Shown here: in pieces, positions 46,931-60,592 of the stretch | How positions within the stretch are numbered: position 1 is the stretch's first letter | How the letters are laid out: the number at the start of each line of letters is the position of its first letter | DNA from: Holothuria scabra | Lineage: Eukaryota > Echinodermata > Holothuroidea > Aspidochirotida > Holothuriidae | Direction: 5' to 3' | NCBI GenBank assembly: GCA_037179385.1 | Contig: CM074187.1 | Span: 2,170,001-2,234,000, forward strand | DNA: 64,000 bases | Notes under the pieces: model-generated | What the model saw: the letters and a program-made list of their open reading frames with translations, nothing else | Databases searched by the model: none | What the model was told of the DNA's origin: nothing | Program-made: the position numbers and the translations under genes

Positions 46931-49540
46931 GTAAGTTTGTAAAGAAGATTATTTCAGTGATAGCAAAGAGCATCTGCACACCTCACTGCTTTCATGATTC
47001 ATCAATATTCATGAGCTGCTTTCAGCACACACTCGTAGTTTTCCTACTTATAGCAAGATGTTGAGGTCTTAGCTAAATCTTCATCTCAAATTGTGATCTT
47101 TTCTTGTTTTTTATCTTACTGCATTGATATGCATGCCATTTCTTTTATGTCAAGGGCAGTTGAAGAGCTTGCTTCTTGTTTTCACAGGGCAATGTTTCTT
47201 TGCACTCTTGGGTTGTGGGGTGGGTTTAGGGGGTGGAGTGAATGGGCATCCAAGGGGCATCAGACAGAGAAGCAGATGCCCACTCTGCCCTTTTGCTCTT
47301 ACCTTGTAGTGTCTAAAGCTTCCCTTTAATTATTTAATGATTAAGATCTCATTTCTGTCATTATGTATTAAACTGAATGTCTTGCAGTGTCCAGACAAAC
47401 TCCTTTGTGGTCAGAAATATGTAGCTGAAAAGGATTAACTACCATGATAGGAAAAGCTTGGTAGTTTGGCCCATGGTAGTGCGTCCAAAGGTTGAAGTAC
47501 AGTAGGTACTGTTACAACTTTTAGAGGCATGAGTACTGTTATTTCCTCTTTTTGGGTTGCGGAATAAGTTTCTGTTGTTTAGGGCCATGGTCACTGTGAG
47601 TGTTTGTGTTAATTTAATCCTTTAAATGCAAAGTGGAAAGGTATTCAGGTTTAGTGACATAAGGATCATCTCATAGTGTATTCATTTACTAATCTTATTC
47701 CCATCATTGTTATACATTGATTTGTCTGTGAATTTCCCAAATCAACCAAAGGTAAACTCAGCTTGCTTATGAAATAAGTTTTTTCACTTTCCTGCCCCCT
47801 CCTCCCACCCTCTTATCTATTCCATCTTATGTGCCCCTCTTATCTATTCCATCTTATGTGCCATCAAAAGCAATACCATCCCTTGCTATGTCAACATTTC
47901 ATTCTTGACTGCCATCATGGGGTAAGGTGAAAATGGAAAATGAGACATGCCCTTAGTGAGACATGTTTTAATTGTAAAACACAGTCCTTTGTCATTGTTT
48001 AAGAGTTGTATCAGATGTAAAAATGCAAATTCAAAATAATTTTTTTATTTGTTTTCTTGTGAACATTCACAACTATCAGACAGTCGATTTGGAAGTGTAG
48101 AAGAGAACATAAAACATACGTTTTTCGAGTCATTATTGAATATTTTTGTTTTGTTTTGTTTTTTTTAAATTGAGGATTAAGTACCCTTAATTTTAACTTT
48201 GGGGGCATGAACAATACAAAAAGGGAGAGAGAAATATAAATTACAGTTAGTTGCATGCCAAGCATCTGAATTTGTTAAAAAGTTTGAAAGATTTTCACTT
48301 GGACAGTTTTAACAAAATAACTGTTTTCTCACAGATTTTCATGGTGCCATGAAGTCCCTGACATTATAGATTGTCTTCAGTTTCTGCCACTTCAAGTTTT
48401 TTTAACTTACAAAATAAACTCATAATGTCAGGTCCCTTATCTAAACACAAATTGTACTTGATTTACCAAAAATGTTTGTAGGACTCCTGAAATAGATCAC
48501 AATTGGTGTAATATCTTCTTTGGCCCATCCTCTAAGGTCTCTGCTTTATTGCCCAAAGAAAGATTGATGTACGGATTCTGTTTCTCATTCTCTTTAAATT
48601 AGTATTACAAATCGTCACGCTTGTGGTCTAGTCCATAGCCAGTAGGTAACTCCGGTTTCATGTTCTTGTGTCCAGTCAGGGTAACCATTTCAATTGATTA
48701 CTTTTTCTTGAACCTATAAAGTCGCAGACAATTGATACTTAGAGCAGTAGGAGGTAGGCCTTGAATCAGCATGACCTTACTCTAGACAGTAGATGCAACT
48801 TGACCTTTTTTGGTATTGGATATCATTTCTGTCTGTCTGTAACTTTTAATTTGTTTCATCTATAGCAGACTTGATCTGACTGTACAAGAAGAAAAATAAA
48901 CTGGATCGGAAAACAGAGGCAAATTATCTCAAATGTTTAAAAAGTTACACATTTTGTGGTGCACAGTTTTACTATTTTATTGCATGAATGCATGGTATTA
49001 TTTTGCCATTTTTTGTGTGACTGAGACAACCACACTTTTTCAGCAGTTGCATAAAGCAGAAGTTTAGTCATTGTACAAACATGTATACTGGTGTGTTTGG
49101 CATCATACTTTCTTCCAAATTAAAAAATGGAAGTCAAAAACAGAAATAGTTGCATAAACCTTAGGGTAAAATAACATAAAAAGAAGACAACATTTTTGTA
49201 GTAGATTGTTCTCCTCAACATAATTTATTCAAGTTGTTTTATTTTAAATGAATTAAAAAAGGTTTTTTCCAAGCAGTTTATCATTTAATTTGAATTGATG
49301 TAATATTATTGACAGAATTATTTTGAAATGTCAAATGAATTATGTCCAGGCATTAATGACTTCCTTTAAAGTTTTTGTGTCTGTTGCTCTGTCAAATTTG
49401 AATTTCATTGCAATGATTTGAAAATGGGAGAAATACGTAACGTAGCAGAGTATTTCGCCCATTTAAAGCTTTGCTCTTCCAACTATATGCTGCTCTTAAA
49501 ATTGCACTCTGCCACTTGTTTTAATACCTGTTTTTACCAT

Positions 49541-49845
49541 TTAGAGGCCCAGTTCTCTCACCCCAAACATTACCAATTCTCCTAACCTTCTTACTTAAGC
49601 TCCTCCCACAATTGTCTGAAATTCATCCCCATCTAGATACAATCTCAGTTTATCCCTTCGGGGTGAGTATAGAAAAACTCAATTTATATAATCAAAACAC
49701 TCTCAGTACCATTCATGCTGTGTAACATAAGCTTTGGTTCTCTGCATTGTTTGAATTAGCTGTCAGTCAAAGAGCTGAGCCAATTGAGAATTTCGGTACC
49801 CCAGTGCCAAAATTGTAGTTTGGGGTGATAGGTTTGGCCCTTTAA
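49541..49845. mobile_element. TTAA-type MITE family M, copy 2
   Basis: 305 bp, collinear with 17699-18003 in the same orientation (TTCTCTCACCCCAAACA, CAATTGTCTGAAATTCATCC, CAATTGAGAATTTCGGTACC). The left TTAA has decayed to TTAG; the right TTAA is intact. Confidence 0.8.
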
Positions 49846-50990
49846 GTATTTCATCTTTTTTTAAGTTGTACATTGTGTCCATACATCTGTTTGCATATTA
49901 TCTATGAAACTGTTTTCCAAAGTCCAAAGTACAGTTTTTTCTCTTTAGTTGTCCTTCACATCACATCATGCTGGTAAATAGTAGCACAGCACCTGCAAAA
50001 TTTCACTAACAAACCATGGTTTTGTTCACTTATGAAGGGTTGCTTTGAATTTTTATACATTCAAAATGAACTTAATGCCTATAAGCTATTGTTCATAGTT
50101 ACAACTGTTTTCAAGCTGCTGTATTTCCCAGTACCTTATATCTGTAGGGCAATGGTTGATGATCAGGCCATTTTGCCCGTGTTCTGGAATTAATTGGAAT
50201 GGTTTTATGAATATCACATGTCAGCTACTATGAGGAGATATGGGCATTTTAAACACATGCTTTTGGATGATTTCTTGTATAAATGTCATCTATGTGAAAC
50301 ATTCATGTCATTCATCTGGGATATTTTCAGAAAACTCAAACAAAGGTCCCTAGAAATCAGTTACCTGGAAAAAATAAATGTCTCCTTTTGAAAAAGAAAG
50401 ATAAAAGGAACTGTTCTCCTTCAATGCCATGAAACAACAGTAACCCATCACATCAAGGCTTTGTATTGTAATGACTGCTGTTGTTAAACAACAGACTTGT
50501 CATCAATTCAGTTCACATGCATGGGCAGTGCACAAAAATATTTTGTAAAGAAGTAGCCTATTGGGCTTCTTGGTAAACAGGCTGTGGTAGCAGTGGATAC
50601 CAGCAGCCTGATAGGCTTTTCAGCCTTAATTTTGGAAAACTGAACGTTGAAGAAGGGATCCCAGGGCAGCAGGCACATAGGACTTTTAGAGCCCCTGATA
50701 GGGTGACTGTCGACTGTGCTGGCCAGTAAAGTGTACATCTGCATTACCATTACTTAAAAATTCTTGTAATAATAGAGCTTTGAGATGCACCTTCATTGTA
50801 CACATGGTATGCAGCAGGCATATGCAGTTCTTGTCAAGTTTTTTGAAACAACTGCTAAATCTCACAAATTTCTTTTGGTTTCTTTTGCAAGTAGCCTATC
50901 TTTCATGTTAATTAAGGATTTACATTTTACAGTGTAAAGCAGTGGGTTACTCTGCTTACTCCTCGTACTTTTCACCCTTAAATATGATCT

Positions 50991-51100
50991 GGGGGCCATT
51001 CCACAAAGAGTTACGCACGATCTTAAGTATGATTTACTGTTGGCTTAAGTATGGTGAATCAAAGTTAAGATTGTGCATAACTCTTTGTGGAACGGCCCCC
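50991..51100 (+). mobile_element. MITE family N, copy 2
   Basis: 110 bp hairpin with long inverted ends GGGGGCCATTCCACAAAGAG and CTCTTTGTGGAACGGCCCCC. Arms extend inward through TTACGCACGATCTTAA / TTAAGATTGTGCATAA. Inverted homologue of 39493-39602. Flanks share only ATCT-like sequence. Confidence 0.8.
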
Positions 51101-51369
51101 TTATCTTTGACTAGAAACAAATCTTGATAAGATCTAAGTCATGTTTATTAGTTCACAAACTTGGACTTCTGATTTTTGATCATTTAAAGGAGAACTGATT
51201 GGAGTATCAATTTGATAATGTGTCAATAAAAGCATCAAGGGCATAAGCTAAAGCCAATGGCACATATGGTTTCATTTCTTTCATAGCAGTCACATGTGGT
51301 GGGCATGTAGTAAGAGGGAGGGCAGAATCATATTATAGACTCATGGGCAGTTGCCTCACTGGTTGGCAC

Positions 51370-52190
51370 TGGTTGCATACCTCCCAAGTGACCCGCATTT
51401 CGCGGGTTGAACCCTCATTTGGACACCCAAACCCGCTGACCCGCCAAGCCCTCTGAAAAAACCCGCATTTCAAATCTCCGAAGTATTCCTAGTTAGAGAA
51501 CCACAAAAATTAGCAAATAATTCATCTTACCAAGAACAACAAATTCAGTAAATAGTATCTCACAGCATATTCAACTGCTCGGGGTGCTATACAATGCATA
51601 TGCCTAGGTAAGTACGGAACTATGTTTGCTGTCCCAACATTGTTATCGGCTAACCTTTGCAGCAGGTATGGAATATATTCCTGTCACTGCGAAAATAATG
51701 TAATAACGTCGTGCAACACCGCATTCAATAGGGAAAATAATTGCCCACTTTGCGGGTCACAGGTGGGACTTGTCCCAGAGTTGACCGGAAATTCTGGACT
51801 GTCTTGACAGTTCTTGACATTCTTGGCTCATGTTTTCATGGCTAGAATGCTATGCGAGATGTACGGAAACATTGGAAATCAGCGGCAGCACGTACGGTAC
51901 GACCGCCGGTGACAAACAGAGTTGAAGTTTGCAAACTGTATTGATACCGCACTAAAATTTACCTCAAAAATAGCGATTGAATATTGTGACTGGGAGAGGT
52001 TTTAGTCATTGGGCATTTGTGAGTATCTGCATAATATTATTTTGGCAAATCTCTCAAAACAATATTTTTCTAGGTTACCGCAAAAAATTCAGTACTGTAC
52101 TGAACGCTTTTTTGGCGGTAACCTAGCTTCATTGTGTTGACTGATTTGCCAAAAAAGTGCCACCATTTTGCGTGCAGACACTTCTAAAAT
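51370..52190 (-). repeat. Family L copy, inverted, with CCCGCATT hairpin end
   Basis: The left side has repeated CCCGCATTT / GCGGGTT hairpin motifs (51389-51475) of a kind seen widely in animal transposon remnants. The middle (51640-51690) and the right block (52070-52190) match 13600-13720 and 12478-12761 in inverted orientation. The 57-bp CTAGGTTACCGC palindrome lies at 52070-52126. Confidence 0.5.
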
Positions 52191-52851
52191 TCAAAAATTT
52201 TCGAAAAGGGGAGGCGGACACCCCCTCCCCTTATACCCCTCCCCCAGGCCGGCGATCCACCAATGGGCAGAAAAGATGGACCCGCATCTGGCCTCTTGGA
52301 ACTTGGGAGCTATGCTGGTTGGCATAGAGTATGCACAGGAACAAATAAATGTATGCATGTTAGGTTAGGTTATGCGTGCAGCAATTTTGTGATTGCACGC
52401 AAAATGTAGAGGGATTAAGAATCTACACTTGATTGTGAGGAAAATGTAAACGCACTTCTTTAACTGTGTTTTGTCAAGCAGCAGTGATAGCCTTTGCTTT
52501 TAAACATGAATTGGTCTATGGTCAAGTGTAAATGTGTCCATACTTAGCTTCAACCCAATGGTTTCTGTGTTACTATTGTATGATCTAACACCCCATATCA
52601 ACATTTCTAATGGACAGTTAAGTTCAAATTACTCAACCAGCTGAGGTGAAAACATTTTCAACATTGTCATTCACAGCAGGGAGTTTGTGAATGGCAAATT
52701 CACACACTCCACAAATTTTGTTTCAGAGAAAAGTTATTGGTTTTAGACTTTATTAAAATACTAAAAACTGCAAATTGAGTAAGGATTTGATTTGTTCTTT
52801 CTCCTTTTCCTGGATACTAAATTTTAATTTTCTTTTCTTTTTTCCCCCCAG

Positions 52852-53128
52852 CAAAGTGGAAGAAGCCAATGGTACCAAAATTCAGAATTCTGCTGAGGCT
52901 GTACCTTTGAAGTCACACAATTGGGTTGGTAGTAGTACTCCAAATTCATCTAAACCAAATATTCCTCAATCTCAAAGTGCTGAACCCCTTGGTCAATCAG
53001 AGTCAGCCTCAATGGTCAAAACTCCCAGTGATCCCCAATTAATGGTAGATGCAGAACCACAAGTTCAGGATTTACAAACTGGGCCCTCCCAAGTTGAACT
53101 TCTTTCAAAAGATGAAGACCCAGTCTAA
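52852..53128 (+). CDS. Membrane protein gene: terminal exon, cytoplasmic tail
   Basis: A long pyrimidine tract ending CCCCCCAG precedes a phase-2 entry. The 92-residue end of the protein is Ser/Pro/Gln/Glu-rich and probably disordered (KVEEANGTKIQNSAEAVPLK, NSSKPNIPQSQSAEP, ending ELLSKDEDPV*). There is no death domain, kinase, ITAM or TIR motif. The stop is TAA at 53126-53128. Low complexity but clearly non-random coding composition; function unknown. Confidence 0.8.
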
Positions 53129-53850
53129 ACTGGCGTCTCTGTGGCATGACCCTCTCTTTGTAAATTATGTGCCTGTAATCCTTCTATTCGTTGGATTCCT
53201 GAATTATTTACACACTTTGAATGATATGTATTGTAGCTGCATGGGCTGAATATTGCAAATGTATGAGTCTTGTCTTTCATTGGAGATGAACTTTGCTTGA
53301 ACTTACTCATTTGTTGAAATAAGGGTTTATAAGTTGTTCTATGCAGATGGGCTCCTTTTTAAATTTTTCATGAAGAAATCAACTCACACCCCTTTCCCTA
53401 ATATATTTAATGTTTTACTCTGATTCCTTATAAACTATGTTAGTAGTCTTTATTGGCAGTTATTGCAAAGGAAAGAGAGGCCATTTTTGTAAACATTTGG
53501 TGTTTGCTGCCTACCCTCTCCTCCATATCTGTTTTGGAGAAATTTTTGCTGGTGTCTAGGGGGCCAGCAAACTTTGGGAGCACTTCTTAGTTACAAGAAA
53601 AGAAAATATTTGACTTGGCACTAAAATGACCCCCACTTTACCATGAATGAAGGAACTGTATCATCTGAGAACACACTTTTTCTGTGGGGAGGGAGGGGTG
53701 GCGAAGGTGGACAGCATTCATCAAACCAATGTGTCTTTGAGTTATGTTATCGTTTTGATGTATCATTTTGATTATTATTAGATGGCCTTATTTTAAGCAC
53801 AGTCCATCCAACTCACAGAAGACATTGTAAATAAAATTTCAAAGGAAAAT
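53129..53850 (+). other. Probable 3' untranslated region with polyadenylation signal
   Basis: No open frame of note follows the stop of the membrane-protein gene. A canonical AATAAA lies at 53830-53835, about 700 bp downstream, and another AATAAA-type hexamer lies near 53982. Either could end the transcript. Confidence 0.4.
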
Positions 53851-53899
53851 TTCCTGTATCTTTCACTTTGGAAAGATATACCTGAAACATTTTATTAAA

Positions 53900-56800
53900 C
53901 TTGAAAATCTTTCCCCCCCTTCCCCCTCCCCGACTTTAATCCAAACCTTTTTTTGTCAAATTAAACCATAATGTTGATAAGTAATAAATATGTATGCAAA
54001 GTGCTACTGATGGACAATGGTAAAGTGGAGTGGGAGGGTTTAAACAGTAAGGAAGTTAAAGAAGGCATGTGGTGCATGTCAGAGTATCTTTTAAACCACC
54101 TCTTGTTAGATTTTCAACTAAAATAACCAAAATGTTTAAAGTTTATCTTGTAAATTTGTTCAAATTAAAAATTTATGTTTCCTTTGAAACATTACTCTTG
54201 CATGTTACCCACCTTATGGTTCCTACATCCCAGCATGTAATGTCTAGAGCTCGTTTATATGTAATTTTTGTCCGTCTGTACTTTACTAGTAGTCTGTTTA
54301 AGAGAGTCTCAAGTACATCTTAGAGAAATGAGCAGCACTTTGCACTTATAGTTTGAAGAATCACAAGATTGCATTTTCTGCACAAATGAGCTGGCCCAAA
54401 TCTAGATTCTCCAGTGCCATGAAATGGATGCTCCTAGCAAATCACCAGTGTCTCAGTCTCAAGGGTTTTAGTGACCCTGTTCCCCACCCCATCTGTGAAG
54501 GCTCTGTGCATTCCATTTTAATATTTATCAGCAAACAAGGCAGGCAGCATGTTGTGAATGGTCTTCTCTTCAGAAAGCAAATCTGTGTTTTTTTTTTTTT
54601 AAATTAAAAGAACCGAGAAAGTCTACCAACTTGCATGTTACACATATATTCCTGGCAACAGCAAGGTGTGTCTCGTCAATAGTAAGTGGACTGCAAAAGT
54701 ATGAGAGGTATTTGGTGATTGGCTTTAAAAGATCGAAGGAGGAATGAAGAATTTTCAATTTCTGAGTATGTGTTATGCATTTCATGTTTCTCTTTTCCCC
54801 AGGCTGAGGATTGAACACAAGCATGTTGTTCCCCCCACAAAGATGAGGTATTATTTTCATTTGAACCCATTCCATTAAACTTGGACCATTGGGAAAGTTT
54901 GTAATATGCTTATCATTGCTTTATTCCCATCATTAATTCTGGTATTGTCTTCGTCTAACCCAGATTCCCAGTTGCTTGTAGTGCAGTGATAGTGTGCAAG
55001 ACAAGACCTAATCTTGACCATTTTAGAAGATGTAATTTAATACCATTGCACTGAGTTCTTTCAACCTTAGAAAAACCATGACAGTTATTTAAAATGCTCA
55101 TTTCATGCTAGTGCAAATTTATTACACCATCATCGAATTTAAAGACTACAATTAAATCGGCACAATTACAACTTAATTTTCTTCCAGTCACTTACATTTT
55201 CCTCAAAAAGTTTCCAGCGAAATAAACCTTCAGCATTACTGTTAGTGCACAAGGCTTCATTTTATGTAAAACTTGACAAAAATAATTAAGCATTTTCATA
55301 GCTCTCTCAAAAGAAATGTCTTGGAACAGACATGAAATACTGAACAATCATTGCCTTTTGAATTTGAAAACATGAAAGTTTTTACTCATACCTGAATCCA
55401 CTTTGCCTTTCTTTTAACATCAATAAGTTTTCCACTGTTTTGAAATTTGCTTTATTGGCACCTTTGTAGTACTAGCACTCACATTTTACAAGTAATCCCA
55501 GCACTCTCCTACTGTATCACACTTCTAATAACTTTTGTGTAGCATTTTGGGTTCAAGTTTAACTTCTGCTGTATATATTTATGGTACCAATGGTCATACA
55601 GGGCTGGTTCATTTTACATAAATTGCATAAATCAATGTAGAAGGAACACCATACTCAAACAGGGTCATAATTTACAAATTGTTGGGCAGAGTCTGTGGTA
55701 TATAAAGAGAGCTTGAACCTTTTCTGAAATTTTAAACATTTCTGGTAGCTTTTGAAAAGATATGGAACATTTTTGTAACTTGTCAATTGTATGCAAATAA
55801 TAAAACTTAACGCTTCATGTGACAGTTACATTTAAAGTGATATGCTATTACATCACAAGAAAGATGCAGTTTATTTATGTATACCTAGAAAATTTCATGA
55901 TCATCATTTGAAGAAGTATGATCTTCATAGAGGAAGGTAGGAATATTGCATCAGTAATTTTATTCGGTGAAAAGTTACATTATTTGAGTATATTGGCAGG
56001 ACACTGATATATCAGTTGAATGTTAGAAATTATAGACTGTTAGCACAAAGTAAATTTTCAGAAGGTTATTCCTTCCTCCCCTTTCCTGCCCTCTGTACAA
56101 GTATTGGGTACTGGTAATGTCACTTGGCTGGCTGGTGGAAGGGAACTAAATCCTTCATTTTCTTTTTTACATTCATCATTTTTCAAACACTCATCTCACT
56201 TTTGTGATACTGATTGCATTTGGAAAAAATATTTTTGCTGAGAAGTTTATTTTTATATTCCTTCATTAATTCACATTACCATAACTCTGTAGCTGTGACT
56301 GTGAGTATTAAGATTATGAATGTAATAGTTTGTATTTTTAATTTGCTAAATACAGTATTAAATTCTAGTGCTTCATCTTACTTGTTCAAAAGTTAGTGTA
56401 GTCACTTGAGACAAAGTTGGTCAAGTCCTCCTTTAAGCAGGTAGTCAGAAGACTCCAATAATGTTAGGCAGACAGATAAGACTAGTCTTGTCCTTCTGTT
56501 ATCTGCACTAGTCAGGGAAACTGGAAAAACTTTTTTACAAGGAAGTAAAAAGTTGACAAATTACGTTGCAATATACTCAGCCAAAATCCCTTTCTTTGAT
56601 TCTTTTGAACCAAAACTCCATGAAAAATTTATTGGGGGGTGGGGGGGGGGGGGGGTGGAGAGGGAATTCTATCACAAAAAGTAGTGCCAACAATGAACTT
56701 TGTTCTAAGTCACACTTTTCTCCTAGTCTTGTAGATTTTGGCAGAACCGGTTAAAATATTTCCATGACAATGAAACTTTTTCTACAAGGTTCCAGATCAG

Positions 56801-58999
56801 TGAAAACCTAGAAAATTCATGGAAGTTTAGAAAAAATTTCAAGGAAAGGAATAGTTTTTCAATCCAAGGAAATTGTGTGAAGTCATGGAAATTTTCACAG
56901 AGTGACCTTTCTCCATTCTCACTTACAATACAAATAGTGCAGTGCTCATATGAAATAAATCACTACTTTCAGTTAAGCATTTAATGAAGTTTCTTTTGAT
57001 GAAGTGGAGAAACTGGCCAGGTGCATTGTGTAAAAATTAGAACTTGTTGGCCTATGCACTTTTGAAATCAACCAGGCTCAAATCTTGGGGACCACAACCT
57101 AAAAAAAAAAGAATTATTGGGTGACTCTAGCTGCTTCAGGATATAATAAAAAAAAAACATCTTTGTAAAAAGATTCAGTCGAACCAAAGTCTGAGAATAT
57201 TTTTTTCTTTTCCAAAATATGTCAAAAAGACGCTAGCAGTATCAGAAGTAATTAACCCAGTGCATGGTTATGCCTTATCCTGGTAGAATAGGTTGAACAG
57301 TGTCTTCTGTTTCAATTTTTACCACCATATCACATCAATTTGCTATTATTGTGAGTTTGAAACAATACTTTATACTCCTGTTACCATACCATTGCAAATA
57401 GCTTCCTTTACTTAGTTATACCAGTCTCAAAGTGTCATTTAATTAAACATAAACATGTCATAACATTCCATGAAGATGCTATTTTCAAGATCTAGGTTTG
57501 ATAGAAAATTATGTACAGACTGAAATTTTCTTGAAGGGTGATCTGGTCATATTTTCAAATTGTATAATTTTGATATCACCCTTTTACATGATTTGAGAAA
57601 AGTTAAGGCAGTAATTCATTTAATTCCTTCTGTAAGCTTCCAAACAAAAAATAATTAAGGAAACTAAGATATAAATATTATATTCAACTGTTACTCATAG
57701 TTGATGTGTCTGCACTTTGTACATGTAACTTATGTGTACTTTCACTCTGATGGAAAAACAAGAAGTGATTTCTAAAACACGAGAGATATTTAAAGGAATG
57801 ATGGGGAGGTGTTCAAGATTGTTTTTGTAGTAACCACAGACCCTTCCCAACCATACCCAGAAACAACTGTGCTTATCTCACAAAATTTGTATATCTTGAT
57901 TTTGCTGAAAGTGGTGTGCAGTGTTTGCATTTTGTCCCCAGTTTCTTACAAACAACCTGAAATGCAGAATATGTTCCCTATTTTCAGTTCTGCCCACGTG
58001 TGCATGAAAGAAACTAGAAAAAAAAAATCAAAAAGAGTTGTTCATATGATCCTCTCTCATGGAAAAGGTTTTAGGATATTTGTCATATGATTGTGCACAG
58101 CAAAGATGCAGGCATTGTACAAATATCCAGTATTATTATCATTTCTCTCATGTCATTGTAAGCCATCCAGTTTGTTTGAAAGCCATCCAGTTTGTTACAT
58201 GATTTTATGGAAATATTTTACTCATCCATTGCCTGCAGTGTTTGTTTGTTTGTTATCAATTATCAGTCTGTGAATGCTTTAGTTTTTCAAACTATTACAG
58301 TTTTTTTGCTTTTGGTGACTCTTGGAACCATTAACAGTACTTTTGCAGAAAAGGCTGCACAAAGCTGATAAAGATAAATATATTGAATTTTTATAAGGTT
58401 GTGAAGATAAAGTACTTAATAGAACTTTAAGTGACCTTAAAAGGGAAATGCAGTTGTCCATCATCCCAATTTGAATTAGTTTAGTGGTCTGCTATGTTTC
58501 CTGATTGGCTCTTGAGAATCATGTGAGGATATTTGTCTTACCAGATTGGCTGGAAAACTCATGTGGAGTGAGTGAATGGGTTGCATTGGATTTACAGTAT
58601 TAAAGTGCCTAAGGATAATTGAAAGGATCGGAAAGAAGTAAAAAGAAATAAGTGAGAATTAGGGGTTTCAAAATAAATTTAATTGGGCTGCTCTTGCCCT
58701 TTAAATTGAACATGGGTTTTAAGTTAAGGGTGGAATATTCCTTTTTTTCCTTCTCTTTTGTTTCAAAATCAATGATATACGAAAAATGTGCAAAAATGGA
58801 TAAAATTAGGTAGGGATTTACTTTAACAAGGTAGAGAAATGAAATGCAATGAATTCTGACAAATGATGGAGTCATAAAATTTGAATTGAAGTAGCGGGGG
58901 TAGTTTAATTCTTTGTCAGAAGTTTATTTTACTACATATTAATCATTTACTACCCAAAACTACAATTTTATTAATTTGTTGGGTCTTTGATTAACATCA
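53900..58999. other. Intergenic, no gene supported
   Basis: AT-rich sequence with a G-run of about 20 (56635-56656, interrupted), a poly-T near 54588, an 18-bp tandem duplication AAGCCATCCAGTTTGTTTG-like at 58160-58197, and a TTAA-type MITE relative at 58436-58705. Open frames are short and motif-free. Confidence 0.4.
58436..58705. mobile_element. TTAA-type MITE related to 38231-38627
   Basis: Begins CTTAAAAGGGAAATGCAGTT and ends GGGCTGCTCTTGCCCTTTAA. The interior shares GTGGTCTGC..TTGGCTC, GAGAATCATGTGA..ATATTT with 38231-38627. A single terminal base change disrupts the left TTAAAGGG. Confidence 0.5.
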
Positions 59000-59205
59000 A
59001 ATTCAAAAAAGAAAAAGTAGTCGGTATTACACAGTATGCACTGAGAGTGTTCTAAATACACTTTTTGTCCTTGTATGCTCAGTAAGGGAAACCCTGAAGC
59101 AGGAACACGGGGGTTAATCTTGGTAAAGATGAGCATTAGACAGTTGTGGGAGGGGCTAGAAGTAAGTAGGTTGGGAGAATCGGGACTATCTGGGATGGTA
59201 AAAAT
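59000..59205 (-). repeat. Diverged, inverted relative of MITE family M
   Basis: On the minus strand GATTCTCCCAACCTACTTAC, CCCCTCCCACAACTGTCTAA and ACACTCTCAGTGCAT follow the order of family M, but the middle is replaced or strongly diverged. Confidence 0.5.
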
Positions 59206-59912
59206 ATGCTTTTAAGATCATCTTCTTCAGATGCGAAAGTTCGGCCACTTTTATTGTGGATCTTTCTGTCTGCTAATTATGTTGTGTTTTCTTAAGAGGA
59301 TTCAAGCGAGATCTATGTTAGACTGAAATAGTATTTACAAAAGAAACTAAAAAAATATTTTGAAAAAAGTAATTTAGCATGTTTGAAATTACAAATTTTT
59401 GTGCTTTCTTTTGGAAGAAAAGATGTGGAGGTGAAATTAGTGACAAGAAGACCTGGGTTTTAATTTTTTTTTAATTTATGTTTCACCTTGAGTATTCTTA
59501 ACATTGAATTTATTAAAATTATGTTGAAAATATTTTAATCCAAATAAAAGGATAAAAAGTTACAACAGTATGTGTTTTGTCTTTCTTAAGTTTATAAAGT
59601 TAAATGTATGCATTTTGCAATAGTCCAGAAATAATAAAGACCAAACAAGGAAGTAGTTTCATTTGATGAAACACCTCTTATGGGAATGAAAGAAGTGATA
59701 TCAAAATTATGAACATTGTCACTAATACTAATTTTTCTGCTTGACAATTTTTTGAATGTATGTGGAAAAGATAACTAACAATGATGGCTGGTTTGTAAGG
59801 ATTTTAACCAATGTTATATATTGCATGTGGCAAGCTACTCACAGAATAACCACTAGGGAATGAGGTGGAGATGCTTTACTATTTTATGTATTCACACCAC
59901 AGACTTCCTATA

Positions 59913-60275
59913 CATGGACAAAGCATACTGCACTGTACGTTGTCGCTACTGTATGTGTCAGAAAAAGCGCACCAGGATGGCCGTCTGCTATGGGTTTTGT
60001 GTTAAAGCTTGGACTTGCTCAAGTATATCTCCATATTTTGTAAGAAAGTTGAAATATTTTTCAGATATGTCACGGTTAGGTCAAAATCACTTCACCGATT
60101 GCAGAAATATGATGTTTTCTCCCATTCAAGTTTAACTTTTGTTTAAAATATTACAGAATCGTCATCAAATTAGACGATTTATAGCTTCACGGCTGCCATG
60201 TTGATGCACCCTTTTTTGTCTAAGTCGGTGGCGACCATCTACGGATAGACGTACATGTTACATGCTCTGTCCATG
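59913..60275 (+). mobile_element. MITE family B, copy 2
   Basis: 363 bp bounded by CATGGACAAAGCATA and ATGCTCTGTCCATG; inverted homologue of 29055-29421. It shares ATGGCCGTCTGCTATGG, GCTTGGACTTGCTCAAGTAT and ACCATCTACGGATAG blocks. A TATA-type flank at both sides may be the duplication. Confidence 0.8.
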
Positions 60276-60592
60276 TTTATAAATCCGTGATTCACACTTA
60301 TTTCATAACTTGGTGAGGTTTGGGGTGTCACTTCTTAATCCCTGTTTTGATTTCCCAAATCAACCCTGCATATCCTTCAAAAATTTATGTGTTTTTGGAT
60401 ATGAAGCTGGACAACAGTTTGGACTTAAATTTGAGCATTCTCTCTGAAAGAGTTAATGTTCTGTTCAAAGATGTTCAAAATTATGTTGGCAAAAGTATTA
60501 TAAACAAGAAAAAAATGGATTACAGATAGTCTATGTTTACAACATAGTATTTATATTTTGTATACTATATGCTATGCATATTATGTCACTGT

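Larger units (their letters stand above)
46931..52851. other. Last intron of the membrane protein gene
   Basis: 5.9-kb intron. It holds a 27-bp tandem duplication at 47810-47863 (CTCTTATCTATTCCATCTTA core), the family M, N and L copies listed separately, and a C/G-rich tract near 52195-52260. Additional small coding exons cannot be excluded. Confidence 0.45.

Noticed and set aside
54570..54875. 101-codon minus-strand open frame
   Set aside because: No splice signals or motif, and the end runs into a poly-A tract; could be chance in AT-rich sequence.
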